Of a DNA stretch of 64,000 nucleotides, positions 50,817 to 60,164 are shown one piece after another. This DNA comes from Kitasatospora aureofaciens. GTDB lineage: Bacteria > Actinomycetota > Actinomycetes > Streptomycetales > Streptomycetaceae. Position numbers and translations under genes: made by a program. The DNA is taken from assembly GCF_019192735.1 (NCBI RefSeq), contig NZ_JAHTKP010000023.1, positions 53,636 to 117,635 on the forward strand, given 5' to 3'. The notes beneath the pieces were generated by a model that had not been told where the DNA came from, did no database searches, and saw nothing but the letters and a program-made list of their open reading frames with translations. How positions within the stretch are numbered: position 1 is the first letter of the stretch; each line of letters opens with the position of its first letter.

Positions 50817-53800
50817 TCAGCGCTTGGATCCGGCGCGGGCGCGCCATCCGGACAGGGCGCGCGCCCTGGCGGTGCCTCGGCCTGCGTCCGACGGTCCGGC
50901 CTGGTCCTCGGGGCCGCCGGACGCCTGCAGGCTCTCCAGGTGCGCGGCGAGACTCCGGGCGGTGGTGTGGCGGAAGAGATCCGCCACGGTCAGCCCGGGG
51001 TACCGGGGCCGGAGTGCGGCGAGCACCCTGAGCAACCCGCTCGACGTGCCGCCGAGCGCAAAGAAGGTGGCGTCCTGGTCGTCCGGCCCGTACTCGATCA
51101 CCTGGCCCCAGGCCTCGCGGACCACGGCGGAGACAGCGCCCTCCGGGACAGTCCCGACGGGCGGCCCGGCGTCGGCCGCCGTGGCCAGGTCGGCGGCCAG
51201 GGCGACCAGTGCCCCGCGATCCAGCTTCCCGTTGGGCAGTTGGGGCAGCCTGGGCACGAGCAGCCAGGTCGCCGGCACCATGGCCGGCGTGAGCCAGCGG
51301 GTGGCGTGCTCACGCAGTTGCTGTGCCATCGCGGGCGGCGCGGGCCGTGGCTCCTGCATCGACTGATCGGACGGAGGCTGGTCGGACAGGGGCTGATCGA
51401 ACGGTGGCTGATCGGCCACCACCAGGGCGGTGAGCACAGCGCCGCCTCGGGACACCGCGACGGCCGCGTCCCGTACGCCGGGGCCGGTCCGCAGCGCGGT
51501 CTCGATCTCCTCGAGCTCCACCCGCTGACCGAGCACCTTGACCTGACTGTCCCGCCGGGTCAGGAAGCGCAGCCCGTGCGGGGCCTCGAAGACGGCCAGG
51601 TCGCCGGTGTCGTACGCCCGGACACCGCTGGGTCCACCCAGATGCAGAAACCTTTCCTCGGTCAGCTCGGGCTGCTGCCAGTAACCCTCCGCGACCCCGG
51701 CGCCGCTGACCAGCAGGCGCCCCGGGCACCCGGGCGGCAGCTCACGACCGAGGCCGTCCACGACGTGGCAGCGCTCCCCCGCCAGCGGACGGCCGATGTG
51801 CACTGCCGTGTCTGCGGCGACCTGCCACACTGTCGACCAGACGGTGGTCTCCGTCGGGCCGTAGCAGTTGACCACCCGTCCGCCGACCACCGAGCGGAGC
51901 TCGGCCGCGAGGTCCGCAGGCAGTGGCTCCCCGCCCACCAACAGGGTGCCCAGCCGGGCGAGCATCTCCCGGCCGTCCTGGTCGCCGACCAGCAGCCGGG
52001 CCACGGTGGGCGTGCACTGGTAGAGCGAGCCCTCCGGGACGTCCTCCTCGGCTGCCCAGCGATGGTTGGTGAGAAGCACCGACCGGCCCCTCGCCAGCGG
52101 CCAGAACAGCTCCAACGCACTGATGTCGAAGGAGAGGCTGGTGCCCGCCAGAGTCACCGGCGCCGGGCCACCGAGCAGCCGGTCGAAGGAGCGGAACAGC
52201 GCGTCCAGGTTGCCGTGGCGCACCACCACACCCTTGGGCCGCCCGGTCGAGCCCGAGGTGTAGATCAGGTACGCGGGGTCGGCCGGGGTGCTGACGGGCA
52301 GCGCAGCCGCCGCCTCGCCGGGCACGACCGTGGTCGGCACGCCGAGCACCGGGATGCCGGGCACCAGCTCCCGGTCGGAGAGCAGCACGGCGAGCTGCGC
52401 GTCCTCGGCCATGTAGCGCAGCCGCTCGGCCGGGTACTCGGGGTCGAGCGGCACATAGGCCGCGCCGACCTTCCACACGGCGAGCACCGCGAGCAGCAGG
52501 TCCGGGGTGCGGGGCAGGCAGAGCCCGACCCGGTCGCCCGGCCTGACGCCGTGCTCGGCGAGAGCGGCCGCAAGCGCCGTCGCCCCCTCCTCCAGCGCTC
52601 CATAGGTCAGGCTCTGCTCCGCTGTCCGCACAGCGATCGCCTCGGGAGCACGGCGGGCGTGCTCGGCGACCAGCTCGTGCACCGGCCGCTCGGCCGCCGC
52701 CACCGGACCGCCGTCAAGCAGCGGCAGCTCCGCCCGCTCGGCCGCGGTCAGCAGGTCCAGCGAGGCCAACGCAAGCCCGCGCTCGTCGGTGAGCTGCCAG
52801 AGAGCCCCGACGAGATGCTCGGCCAGCCGTTCCACCTGCGCGGCGGAGAGCGCCCCTGCGCGGTACTCGACGTCCAGTCTCATTCCACCATCGGGAAGAT
52901 GACAGAGCGTCAGGCCGAGATCGTACTCGACCTCGGCCGGGGGCAGCTCGGCCAAGGTCCAGCTGAGTCCCGCCCGTTCGACGGCGCCGGCGGGCAGAGC
53001 TTCGGTGCAGAGGATCTGCGTCAGCGGCTTGCGGCCCGGCTGTCGGACCACACCGGCGCAGGCCAGGATCTCCTCGATCGGCAGGTCGGCGTGCTCGACC
53101 GCGTCGAACAGCGCGTCCAGCGTCCGGTCGAGGATCTGCCCGGTATCCCCTTCGGAGAGGTCCAGCCGGACCGGCACGGTGTTCTGCAGGCAGCCGATCT
53201 GCTCCGCCCTGTCCTCCCCCCGGCAGCCCGCCACCACCGCGAGCACGAGGTCCCTGCGGTCCGCGTACCACCCGGCGACCATCCCGATCGCGGCGAGGAA
53301 CTGGGTGAACGGCGTGGCGCCGGTGCTGCGCGCCCGCGCCCGGATCCGCTCGGCCAGCTCTGCGGCGACGTCCCCGGTGTGCACCGCACGCTGTCGGCCG
53401 CTCGTCTCGACGGCCTGCGGCAGTGCGGTGTCCTGCGGGCAGTCGGCGAGGTGCCCCGCCCAGAAGCGGCGCAACTCCGCCTCCCGTTCGGCGTCCGGGC
53501 CTGACGCCGCGCCGTCTTGACGAGCCGTCAGGCTTCCCGGCTCGGCGTAGGCCGCAGCCAGCTGCCGGAGCAGGATGGTGCTGGAGTCCTCGTCGAACAC
53601 GGCGTGGTGGACGGAGACCAGACAGTGCGTCAGTTCCGGACCGACCACCGCCCATACCCGGCAGAGCGGTCCCTCACCGTGCACGAAGGGCGCGGCAGCC
53701 GCGTCCCGGGCGGCCAGCGGCAGCGTCCGCGCGGCAGCCGCCGGGCTCAGCTCGATGTCGACCGACACCGACTCCACCGGGTGCAGCCGCTGGACGAGGC

Positions 53801-53993
53801 CCTCCGGCTCCAGGTGCAGGGAGGTCCGTAGCGCGGGCTGGGCGCCGATGACCTCGCGCAGCGCGGCGTGCAACCGGTCGGGGTCCACCGGACCGTCCAC
53901 CGTGATGTGCTTCACCAGAGTCCGAGCCGCGCCGCCTTCCTGACCGTCCAGCAGGAAGAAGCGCAGCTGCCCCGGGGTGGCAGGCTGACTCAT
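50817..53993 (-). CDS. NRPS module C-A-T, Gly-like adenylation code
   Basis: A 1058-residue peptide synthetase. The C domain (about 1-430) has V-H-H-A-V-F-D-E. The A domain (about 450-930) has Y-T-S-G-S-T-G-R-P-K-G, N-C-Y-G-P-T-E-T-T, Y-D-T-G-D and P-N-G-K-L-D-R. The pocket residues read D-I-L-Q-L-G-C-V-W-K, matching glycine codes (D-I-L-Q-L-G-L-I-W-K) at eight positions. The carrier has L-G-G-T-S-S-G. A repeated linker (Q-P-P-F-D-Q-P-L-S-D-Q-P-P-S-D-Q) lies between A8 and A10. The start overlaps the previous stop (ATGA). Confidence 0.9.
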   Translation of the reverse strand: MSQPATPGQLRFFLLDGQEGGAARTLVKHITVDGPVDPDRLHAALREVIGAQPALRTSLHLEPEGLVQRLHPVESVSVDIELSPAAAARTLPLAARDAAAAPFVHGEGPLCRVWAVVGPELTHCLVSVHHAVFDEDSSTILLRQLAAAYAEPGSLTARQDGAASGPDAEREAELRRFWAGHLADCPQDTALPQAVETSGRQRAVHTGDVAAELAERIRARARSTGATPFTQFLAAIGMVAGWYADRRDLVLAVVAGCRGEDRAEQIGCLQNTVPVRLDLSEGDTGQILDRTLDALFDAVEHADLPIEEILACAGVVRQPGRKPLTQILCTEALPAGAVERAGLSWTLAELPPAEVEYDLGLTLCHLPDGGMRLDVEYRAGALSAAQVERLAEHLVGALWQLTDERGLALASLDLLTAAERAELPLLDGGPVAAAERPVHELVAEHARRAPEAIAVRTAEQSLTYGALEEGATALAAALAEHGVRPGDRVGLCLPRTPDLLLAVLAVWKVGAAYVPLDPEYPAERLRYMAEDAQLAVLLSDRELVPGIPVLGVPTTVVPGEAAAALPVSTPADPAYLIYTSGSTGRPKGVVVRHGNLDALFRSFDRLLGGPAPVTLAGTSLSFDISALELFWPLARGRSVLLTNHRWAAEEDVPEGSLYQCTPTVARLLVGDQDGREMLARLGTLLVGGEPLPADLAAELRSVVGGRVVNCYGPTETTVWSTVWQVAADTAVHIGRPLAGERCHVVDGLGRELPPGCPGRLLVSGAGVAEGYWQQPELTEERFLHLGGPSGVRAYDTGDLAVFEAPHGLRFLTRRDSQVKVLGQRVELEEIETALRTGPGVRDAAVAVSRGGAVLTALVVADQPPFDQPLSDQPPSDQSMQEPRPAPPAMAQQLREHATRWLTPAMVPATWLLVPRLPQLPNGKLDRGALVALAADLATAADAGPPVGTVPEGAVSAVVREAWGQVIEYGPDDQDATFFALGGTSSGLLRVLAALRPRYPGLTVADLFRHTTARSLAAHLESLQASGGPEDQAGPSDAGRGTARARALSGWRARAGSKR

Positions 53994-56900
53994 GACGACG
54001 CCTCCTGGGCGGTGTCGTGGCGGGAGCGGATGAGTTCCGCCATCCGCGGCAGGGTCGAGTGGCGGAAGATCTCCCGCAGTTGCAGCGGGGGGAAGCCGAC
54101 CTCGCGCAGTGCAGCGTTGAGCCGCACGGCGAGCAGCGAGTTCCCGCCCAGATCGAAGAAGTTGGCGTCCGCCTGGACCGGGGTACCCAGGACCTGCGCC
54201 CAGATCGCCACCAGCTTGGCGGTCACCGGGTCGAGGCCTTCGCCTGGCACCGACGGCACGTCAGCAGCCGTCTCGGGGGCCGCGCCGACAGCCACGCCGA
54301 CCGCCATGCCGGCTGCCACGCCGGCTGCCGGGAGCAACGGCTCGGGCAGAGCACGCGCATCGAGCTTGCCGTTGCCGGTCAGTGGCAGTTCCGGCAGTGG
54401 TGTGACGGTGGCAGGCACCATGTGTCCGGGCAGCCGCTCGCCCGCCCGCCGGCGCACCGCCCGGGGGTCCGTGCCCGGCGTGGTGACGACATAGGCGTCC
54501 AGACGTGCCGCCGCCGTTCCCGGCCCGTGCACCACGACGGCGGCCGCGAGCACCTCCGGGTCCTCCAGCAGTACGTTGGTCACCTCGCCGAGCTCGATCC
54601 GGAAGCCCCGGATCTTCACCTGGTCGTCGAGCCGCCCCAGGTGCTCCAGCCGCCCGTCGGGGAGGTAGCGCCCACGGTCCCCGCTCCGGTAGAGGCGTGC
54701 CCCCGGGGCCCCTGAGAAGTGGTCCTCGGTGAAGCGCTCCGCCGTCAACTCGGCCCGGTTCAGGTAGCCGAGAGCGACACCTGCACCGCCCACGTGTATC
54801 TCACCGGCCACGCCCGGCGGCACCGGGCGGCCGGCGTCGTCGAGCACGTACAGATCCCAGCCCGGCAGCGGCCGACCCACCGACCTGCTGCCGGCCAGGG
54901 CGTCCGCCCGGGTCACCGTGTGACGGGTGCAGTGCACGGTCGTCTCGGTGATCCCGTACATGTTCTCGACCCGTGCCGTCGGGTACCGGTCGAACCACGG
55001 AAGCAGCGTCCTGGTCTCCAACGGTTCCCCACCGAACACCAGCAGCCGCACGGACAGCCGCCCAGTGGCCTCCCCGTCGACCGCGACCAGTTGGGTGAAA
55101 GCGGTCGGGGTCTGGCTGAGGACGGTCACCGCCTCGGCGGCGAGCAGCGCGTGGAACTCCTGAGGATTGCGCGAGGTCCAGTACGGGACCACCACCAGCC
55201 GGCCGCCCGTCAGCAGGCAGCCCCAGATCTCCCAGACCGAGAAGTCGAACGCGAACGAGTGGAACAGCGTCCACACATCGTCGGGCCCGAGCCCCAACTC
55301 ACCCTGGGTCGCCGCCAGCAGAGCGGCCACATTGCGGTGGGTGACCAGGACGCCCTTGGGGCGCCCGGTCGACCCGGAGGTGTGGATCAGATAGGCGGTC
55401 GAGTCCTCGGTGAGTGGCGGAAGCGGCGCAGCGGGGTCGCTCGGTACAGCGTCAGGCGGCAGCACCCGAGGCCCGGCGAGGGGCTCGTCCGCCTGCCTGC
55501 CGACCACCAGGGACAGCCCGGCGTCTGCCGTGATGAAGGCCAGTCGTTCCTCGGGGTAGCCAGAGTCCAGCGGCACATACACGCCCCCGGCCTTGAGCAC
55601 CGCGAGCAGCGCCACCACCAGTTCGCAGGACCTGCCCAGGCTGACGCCGACCCGGTGCCCGGGAGTCACCCCGGCCTCGACCAGGGCGCGGGCCAGCGAG
55701 CTCGACCGCACGTCCAGCTCGGCGTAGCTGACAGCTGATGTTCCGTCCGTGACGGCGATCCGGCCCGGGTCTCGGCGTACCTGACGGGCGAACAGCTCCG
55801 GGACCGTGGCCGGGGCGGCTTCGAGACGATCCGCGTTCCGCGCCTCGACCCGCTCGCCGCGCGAGCCCGTCAGCACAGCGGCCTGGTCGTCGGCGCTCAG
55901 CGACCGGACTGCGCCCAGTGCCCGCTCCGGACCATCCGCGAACTCGGCCAGCACCGCATCCACCTGACGACCGAACAGTGCGGCGGTTGCCGACGTGAAC
56001 CAGGCGTGCTGGAACTGGATGAACCCGTCCAGCCCCTGCTCCTGGTCGAAGTAGGCGTAACAGGTCAGCGGGAACTGCGCGTACCCGAGGTCGGGGTCGG
56101 GGTGCGGCACCGCGTCGAGGCTCGGCGTGTGGACTTCGGGGAGTCGGCTGCATGGCACAACGACCGCCTGGGGTACCGGCGTTCCACCCATGGCCCGAGC
56201 CGGGAGCAGCCCCGTCAGAGGGACGTCGGAGTCGCGGTACGCCTGGACGCACCGACCGTGCACCTGCTGCAGGTACGCTGCGACGGTCAGCTCGTCCTCG
56301 GGCCGAACCGGCACCAGGACCGTGGCGCTGAAGTAGCCCACGGTGTCGCGCTCGCGCACCGGCCGCCGGGAGACGCTCGCCCCCACCACCGGTGCGCCCA
56401 CTCCACTGTTCCTGGACAGCACCAGGCCCACCGCGCCCAGCAGGGCCGAGTACGGCGTGATCCGCAGGGTGCGGGCCGTCGCGGTCAACCGGCTCCAGGT
56501 GTCGGCTGCGACGGACAGGGCGACCCGACCGCCATCGCCCGGCGCGGCCCCGCCGTCTCCGCAGCCCCAGTCGAGGTCACAGCTCAGGTCCGCCGACGCC
56601 AGCTCGTCACGGAGGCGCTGGGCCTTGTCGTCGGCGGCCTCTGCGGCACGCTGCTGCCCGTCCACCCACGCCGGGTAGTCCCCCGCCGCGCCACCGGGTC
56701 GATCGGCGAGCAGCCGCTCGACGATCACCTCGACCGAGCGTTCGTCCACGGCGAGATGGTGCGCGACGAGGACGAGATCGGCTTGGCCGTCCGAGTAGCA
56801 CAGCAGCAGCGCACGGACGAGCGGCCCGGCCTGCAGGTTGATCGGCCGACGGCACTCTCGCCTAAGCCGGCGTCTCCCGTAGGTGGTGTCCGCCGGAATC

Positions 56901-57172
56901 GGCAGCTGCTCGACATGCAGTCTCGGCGGCCGAGCCGGCGCCGACATCGGGCGGCCGTCCACCTCCACGACCCGCTCGGCGAGAACGAAGTGATCCTGCA
57001 CCAGGCGCTCGAACCGCTGCACCAACAGGTCACGGTCGTAGCGCCCCGACAGGCGGTAGACGACAGACACGTTGTGGATCCCGGTGCTGCCCGCCCGACT
57101 GTCGGCGAGGTAGAGCCCCAACTGATTGGGCGCCAGCTGCCTCAGCCGATCCGGATGTACGGACCCGGTCAT
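53990..57172 (-). CDS. NRPS module C-A-T, Thr-like adenylation code
   Basis: A 1060-residue peptide synthetase, the first full module. The C domain (about 1-440) has A-H-H-L-A-V-D-E, so the usual DG is DE. The A domain (about 460-950) is complete: H-T-S-G-S-T-G-R-P-K-G, M-Y-G-I-T-E-T-T, Y-R-S-G-D-R-G, V-K-I-R-G-F-R-I-E-L-G-E and G-N-G-K-L-D. Pocket residues D-F-W-S-V-G-M-V-H-K match the threonine code D-F-W-N-I-G-M-V-H-K except for two conservative changes. The carrier has L-G-G-N-S-L. An Ala/Gly/Val linker separates A and T. The N-terminal C domain should accept the acyl group of the small carrier protein encoded just upstream. Confidence 0.9.
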   Translation of the reverse strand: MTGSVHPDRLRQLAPNQLGLYLADSRAGSTGIHNVSVVYRLSGRYDRDLLVQRFERLVQDHFVLAERVVEVDGRPMSAPARPPRLHVEQLPIPADTTYGRRRLRRECRRPINLQAGPLVRALLLCYSDGQADLVLVAHHLAVDERSVEVIVERLLADRPGGAAGDYPAWVDGQQRAAEAADDKAQRLRDELASADLSCDLDWGCGDGGAAPGDGGRVALSVAADTWSRLTATARTLRITPYSALLGAVGLVLSRNSGVGAPVVGASVSRRPVRERDTVGYFSATVLVPVRPEDELTVAAYLQQVHGRCVQAYRDSDVPLTGLLPARAMGGTPVPQAVVVPCSRLPEVHTPSLDAVPHPDPDLGYAQFPLTCYAYFDQEQGLDGFIQFQHAWFTSATAALFGRQVDAVLAEFADGPERALGAVRSLSADDQAAVLTGSRGERVEARNADRLEAAPATVPELFARQVRRDPGRIAVTDGTSAVSYAELDVRSSSLARALVEAGVTPGHRVGVSLGRSCELVVALLAVLKAGGVYVPLDSGYPEERLAFITADAGLSLVVGRQADEPLAGPRVLPPDAVPSDPAAPLPPLTEDSTAYLIHTSGSTGRPKGVLVTHRNVAALLAATQGELGLGPDDVWTLFHSFAFDFSVWEIWGCLLTGGRLVVVPYWTSRNPQEFHALLAAEAVTVLSQTPTAFTQLVAVDGEATGRLSVRLLVFGGEPLETRTLLPWFDRYPTARVENMYGITETTVHCTRHTVTRADALAGSRSVGRPLPGWDLYVLDDAGRPVPPGVAGEIHVGGAGVALGYLNRAELTAERFTEDHFSGAPGARLYRSGDRGRYLPDGRLEHLGRLDDQVKIRGFRIELGEVTNVLLEDPEVLAAAVVVHGPGTAAARLDAYVVTTPGTDPRAVRRRAGERLPGHMVPATVTPLPELPLTGNGKLDARALPEPLLPAAGVAAGMAVGVAVGAAPETAADVPSVPGEGLDPVTAKLVAIWAQVLGTPVQADANFFDLGGNSLLAVRLNAALREVGFPPLQLREIFRHSTLPRMAELIRSRHDTAQEASS

Positions 57173-57420
57173 ATCGACGCCTTGTCGGCCCCCTGGCCGA
57201 CCGGCCCGACAGCGGAGCCGGCCTGCGCGAGCAACTCCTGCAGTGCGGCCGCATTCTGCGATTCCAGCACGTCCAGGTAGTCGATCTCGACCTGCCAGAG
57301 CTCAAATGCCCGAGTGGACAGGAGGACGGCCAGGAATGAGTCCCCGCCGTTTTCCATAAAGGACAGGTCCGAATCGGCCGAATCGCCGAGGACCTCGTTC
57401 CACACAGCAAGCAGATCCAT
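57169..57420 (-). CDS. freestanding peptidyl/acyl carrier protein, first gene of the operon
   Basis: An 83-residue carrier protein. The phosphopantetheine site is E-N-G-G-D-S-F-L (Ser), followed by the helix V-L-L-S-T-R-A-F-E-L-W. No A or AT domain is attached, so it is loaded in trans, perhaps with the starter unit. I start at ATG 57420 after GGGGG; ATGs at 57435 and 57441 are in frame. The stop overlaps the next start (ATGA), which couples it to the Thr module. Confidence 0.85.
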   Translation of the reverse strand: MDLLAVWNEVLGDSADSDLSFMENGGDSFLAVLLSTRAFELWQVEIDYLDVLESQNAAALQELLAQAGSAVGPVGQGADKASI

Positions 57421-57826
57421 GCCGCCCCCATTCATCGTCATGCGCAGCTACGGAAAGCATCGGCAGCAAGACAACCAGTTGTGGATCTTGCTTGGGCCGC
57501 AGCGTACACAACCTTCAACGCCAGGGCGATCCCTCCCCAACCGGCCTCGACCTGCCCTAACTCGCCCCCGGGCACCCCCGATCTGACCCTGCGAACCGCG
57601 CACCCGCGGGAGCAGCACGGCGCTCGACCGTCCGGTCACCACACGAACGGGTCGCAGGTTCACGTGACATTTGGTCAGCTATGTACCGATTATCGATCGC
57701 TCACAACAATTTGGTAACGCCATGGGGTGGCGGGCACGCCCTGGGGGGTTCCCCCAGCCATCGGACCCCTCCGCGCCATGGCCTCTCCATCGGAATACCA
57801 CCGAGTTATGGCTGCTGGATTCAACG
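57421..57826. other. upstream region of the biosynthetic operon
   Basis: About 400 bases with no gene. The operon promoter should lie here. I see a G6-TT-C5 mini-hairpin near 57,751 and AT-richer patches (ATGTACCGATTATCGATCG near 57,680), but no clear operator. The deleted IS4 element begins at 57,827 and may have removed or separated upstream regulatory sequence. Confidence 0.5.
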
Positions 57827-58682
57827 GCAACGCCGTTGCGTTTAGCGACGGGAGCGTGGGGCGATGCCGGTTTCGAAGATCACGACTTCGGTGTGGAAGG
57901 TGTAGGTCTGCGTGGTGGCCGGGTGCTTGCTGGCGTTCGGGCCGTACTTGCTGGTGGGGTTCTTGCGGCTGCGGGCCTTGACGCGGAGCCTGCGCCGGGC
58001 GGGTAGGAGGTCGCGGCCAGGACGGCCCGGGTGGCGCACTCGATCAGGACCAGCAGCCGCAGCAGCAGGTAGCCGAACTCCATCCTGTCGCCCTTGCGCT
58101 TGGGGTAGTGCCAGGCCACCTGCTCCTCGTCGGGCACGTGGAGGCTGGTGCCGTCGATCGCCACCGTGCGCAGGCCTCGGTAGAACGCACTCGGGGTCGT
58201 GCGGTGGGCGATTGGCCCGGCGAGCGTCTCGGACAGGCGCCGCAGCGGCGCGGCCCCGATCCGGCGTCTGGCCCTCGACAGCGAGGAGATGCTCGGGCGC
58301 ACCGGGTTCAGCTCCTGCAGGGCGGCGGTCAGCTTGCCCCAGGTCGCCCGGTAGGAGCAGTGCTCGAACAGGGCCAGCGCCAGGACGAAGTACACCACCA
58401 CCCGCGACGGCAGCAGCCGCAGCCGCCGCTCGCGCGCACCGGTCTCCTCCACCACCGCGTCCACCAGGGCGAAGTCCACTATCTGGGTCAACTCGCCCAG
58501 ATGACCCGGCGCGTACACGCCCCCGGCTACCTCGACCGTCCGGGTGATGACAGACTTCTCCTGCAACGGGACCCCTGGAACTCTCGATCACCGTGCTCGA
58601 CACAAGTTGATCTACCAGAGGTCCCGCTGCCCCGTCCCAGCACCTTGACGAAGCGCCGAAGGATCAAACGCAACGGCGTTGC
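57827..58682. mobile_element. internally deleted IS4-family element
   Basis: The 17-bp terminal inverted repeats are GCAACGCCGTTGCGTTT at 57827-57843 and its exact complement at 58666-58682; each contains the palindrome GCAACGCCGTTGC. The element is about 856 bp long, against roughly 1.4 kb for intact members. No clear target duplication flanks it. Confidence 0.75.
57842..58566 (-). pseudogene. IS4-family transposase with central deletion
   Basis: The N-terminal IS4 domain is intact (VDFALVDAVVEETGARERRL, YFVLALALFEHCSYRATWGK), followed by the first catalytic Asp region A-I-D-G-T-S-L-H-V and L-I-E-C-A-T-R. Near 58,010 the homology jumps, in another frame, to a typical C-terminus (KYGPNASKHPATTQTYTFHT, IFETGI). 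The middle of the DDE domain is missing, so it cannot transpose alone. Confidence 0.75.
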
Positions 58683-58865
58683 GGTTGATACGCCATCAAC
58701 ACCAGCGCCCGCAACGCGCCGTCGGGGACTGCTCCTCGGCCGCGCGTTGCGCGCAGGTCGCGTATCGAGGCGAGGTAGGGGGCCACCCGGCGACGTCTGC
58801 GATTCCCCATAGGGTTGGGACGTCAAGCTCTCGCAATCGTCCGTCGTCTGTGGCTGGAAGAACCC

Positions 58866-59963
58866 GTGACCATCGCTGCTCGTCTCGTCACCACCGTTGC
58901 TGCACCGCTGGACCCGGCGTCGGCAGATGCTCCGCAGGTGCTGTACTGGCCCGACCGCAGGCTCCTCGTGCAGCGTGGTGACACGGATGTAGTGGCCGTC
59001 GATCTGGACATGCCCCACGCCGACCAAGCCTCCGAGGTTCGATTTCCAGCGCCGTGGCCGCGCCGCTTCGGATCGGTGACGGTGTCACCGGAGCGGGATG
59101 CGGCGGTGTTCGCCGGCGTGCACGCGGTGCGGTCGGTGGAGCCGACCGGTAGGACGCGGTGGGAGGTGCACCATGGTTGCTGGGCCGGCGGCTGCCCCCT
59201 CCTGCACCTTTCGTTCGACGAATACGCGCACGACGAGGACCACTTCTACGCCGACAGCGGTTCTGTCGCCGTCAGCGCAGACGGCAAGCTGGTTTGGGCC
59301 CACGTCCGCGGCCCGTTGGGCGGTGACGGGGACAAGGAGGACGACCAGGAACTGTGGGTGGTTCTGGACGCCACGAACGGCAGGGTCGTGGGGCGCGTGA
59401 ACACGATGACCGTGGCCTCCGGCTCCGAGCACACTCCACACCCGGACCCCACGCAGATGGGATTGAGTGTCGGCGAGGGCGAAGAAGGATCGCCTGCGCT
59501 GTGGGGGCGCTGGGACGGGCAGCAGTTGACCGTCGAGCAGATCGGGATCGAGCAGGTCCTCCTTGCGGCGAGCCCGTCCGGCCGGCACCTCCTGACCGTT
59601 GACGTCGGGCAGTGGTCCCTCTGCATCCACCGGGTAGAGGACGGCTCGGAGATTCGGGAACTGGACGCCGCGGATACCGTGCCGGCACACCCGAGGAACA
59701 CCGGCGAGGACAGGGTGTACTGGGACTACGACGCGGCCTTCGTTGATGAGGACACGGTTGTCGCCGGGACCTCCGAGTGCGACGCGCGGCACGGGTCGGT
59801 TCGTCACTGGCTGGTCGACGTGCAGGGGATGACCTTGCGCGGCGAGATCTGCTACCCCGCGCCCGTCTCGGGACCTGCCCGGGCTGCGGGGGGTGGCATG
59901 TGGTACACGATCTCCGGGGATGGGACTTCGGTGCATCTGTGGGAGCTGGCCAAGGACATCTGA
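58866..59963 (+). CDS. WD40/beta-propeller-like hypothetical protein
   Basis: A 365-residue soluble protein. It shows irregular propeller-like blades (VLYWPDRRLLVQRG, SVAVSADGKLVWAHVRG, HLLTVDVGQWSLCIHRVEDG, MWYTISGDGTSVHLWELAK), with recurrent S-x-D-G and W endings but without clean WD40 repeats. No signal peptide. I start at GTG 58866 after GGAAG; the frame extends upstream to 58815. The function is unknown. Confidence 0.6.
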   Translation: MTIAARLVTTVAAPLDPASADAPQVLYWPDRRLLVQRGDTDVVAVDLDMPHADQASEVRFPAPWPRRFGSVTVSPERDAAVFAGVHAVRSVEPTGRTRWEVHHGCWAGGCPLLHLSFDEYAHDEDHFYADSGSVAVSADGKLVWAHVRGPLGGDGDKEDDQELWVVLDATNGRVVGRVNTMTVASGSEHTPHPDPTQMGLSVGEGEEGSPALWGRWDGQQLTVEQIGIEQVLLAASPSGRHLLTVDVGQWSLCIHRVEDGSEIRELDAADTVPAHPRNTGEDRVYWDYDAAFVDEDTVVAGTSECDARHGSVRHWLVDVQGMTLRGEICYPAPVSGPARAAGGGMWYTISGDGTSVHLWELAKDI

Positions 59964-60002
59964 CTCGCCCACTCCCCCACCGGCAGCTACAGCGGCAGTG
60001 AG

Positions 60003-60152
60003 ATGACAAGCACCCAGAACCGGCCCGCGATCCTGATCGACATCGGGGGCGTCATCGTCCTGGAGCGGCTCGGGGTGGGGCGTCGCCCGCCCCCTCTGGC
60101 CCAGCCCTGGAAATCCGCCGTTATTGGGGTGATCGCGGACCGGGCGTCCTGA
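60003..60152 (+). pseudogene. N-terminal remnant of a HAD-family hydrolase
   Basis: A 49-codon frame starts M-T-S-T-Q-N-R-P-A-I-L-I-D-I-G-G-V-I-V, the first motif of HAD hydrolases of the DxGGV type, then diverges into unrelated sequence and stops. The catalytic core is missing. Confidence 0.5.
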
Positions 60153-60164
60153 CAGACTGGCGCT

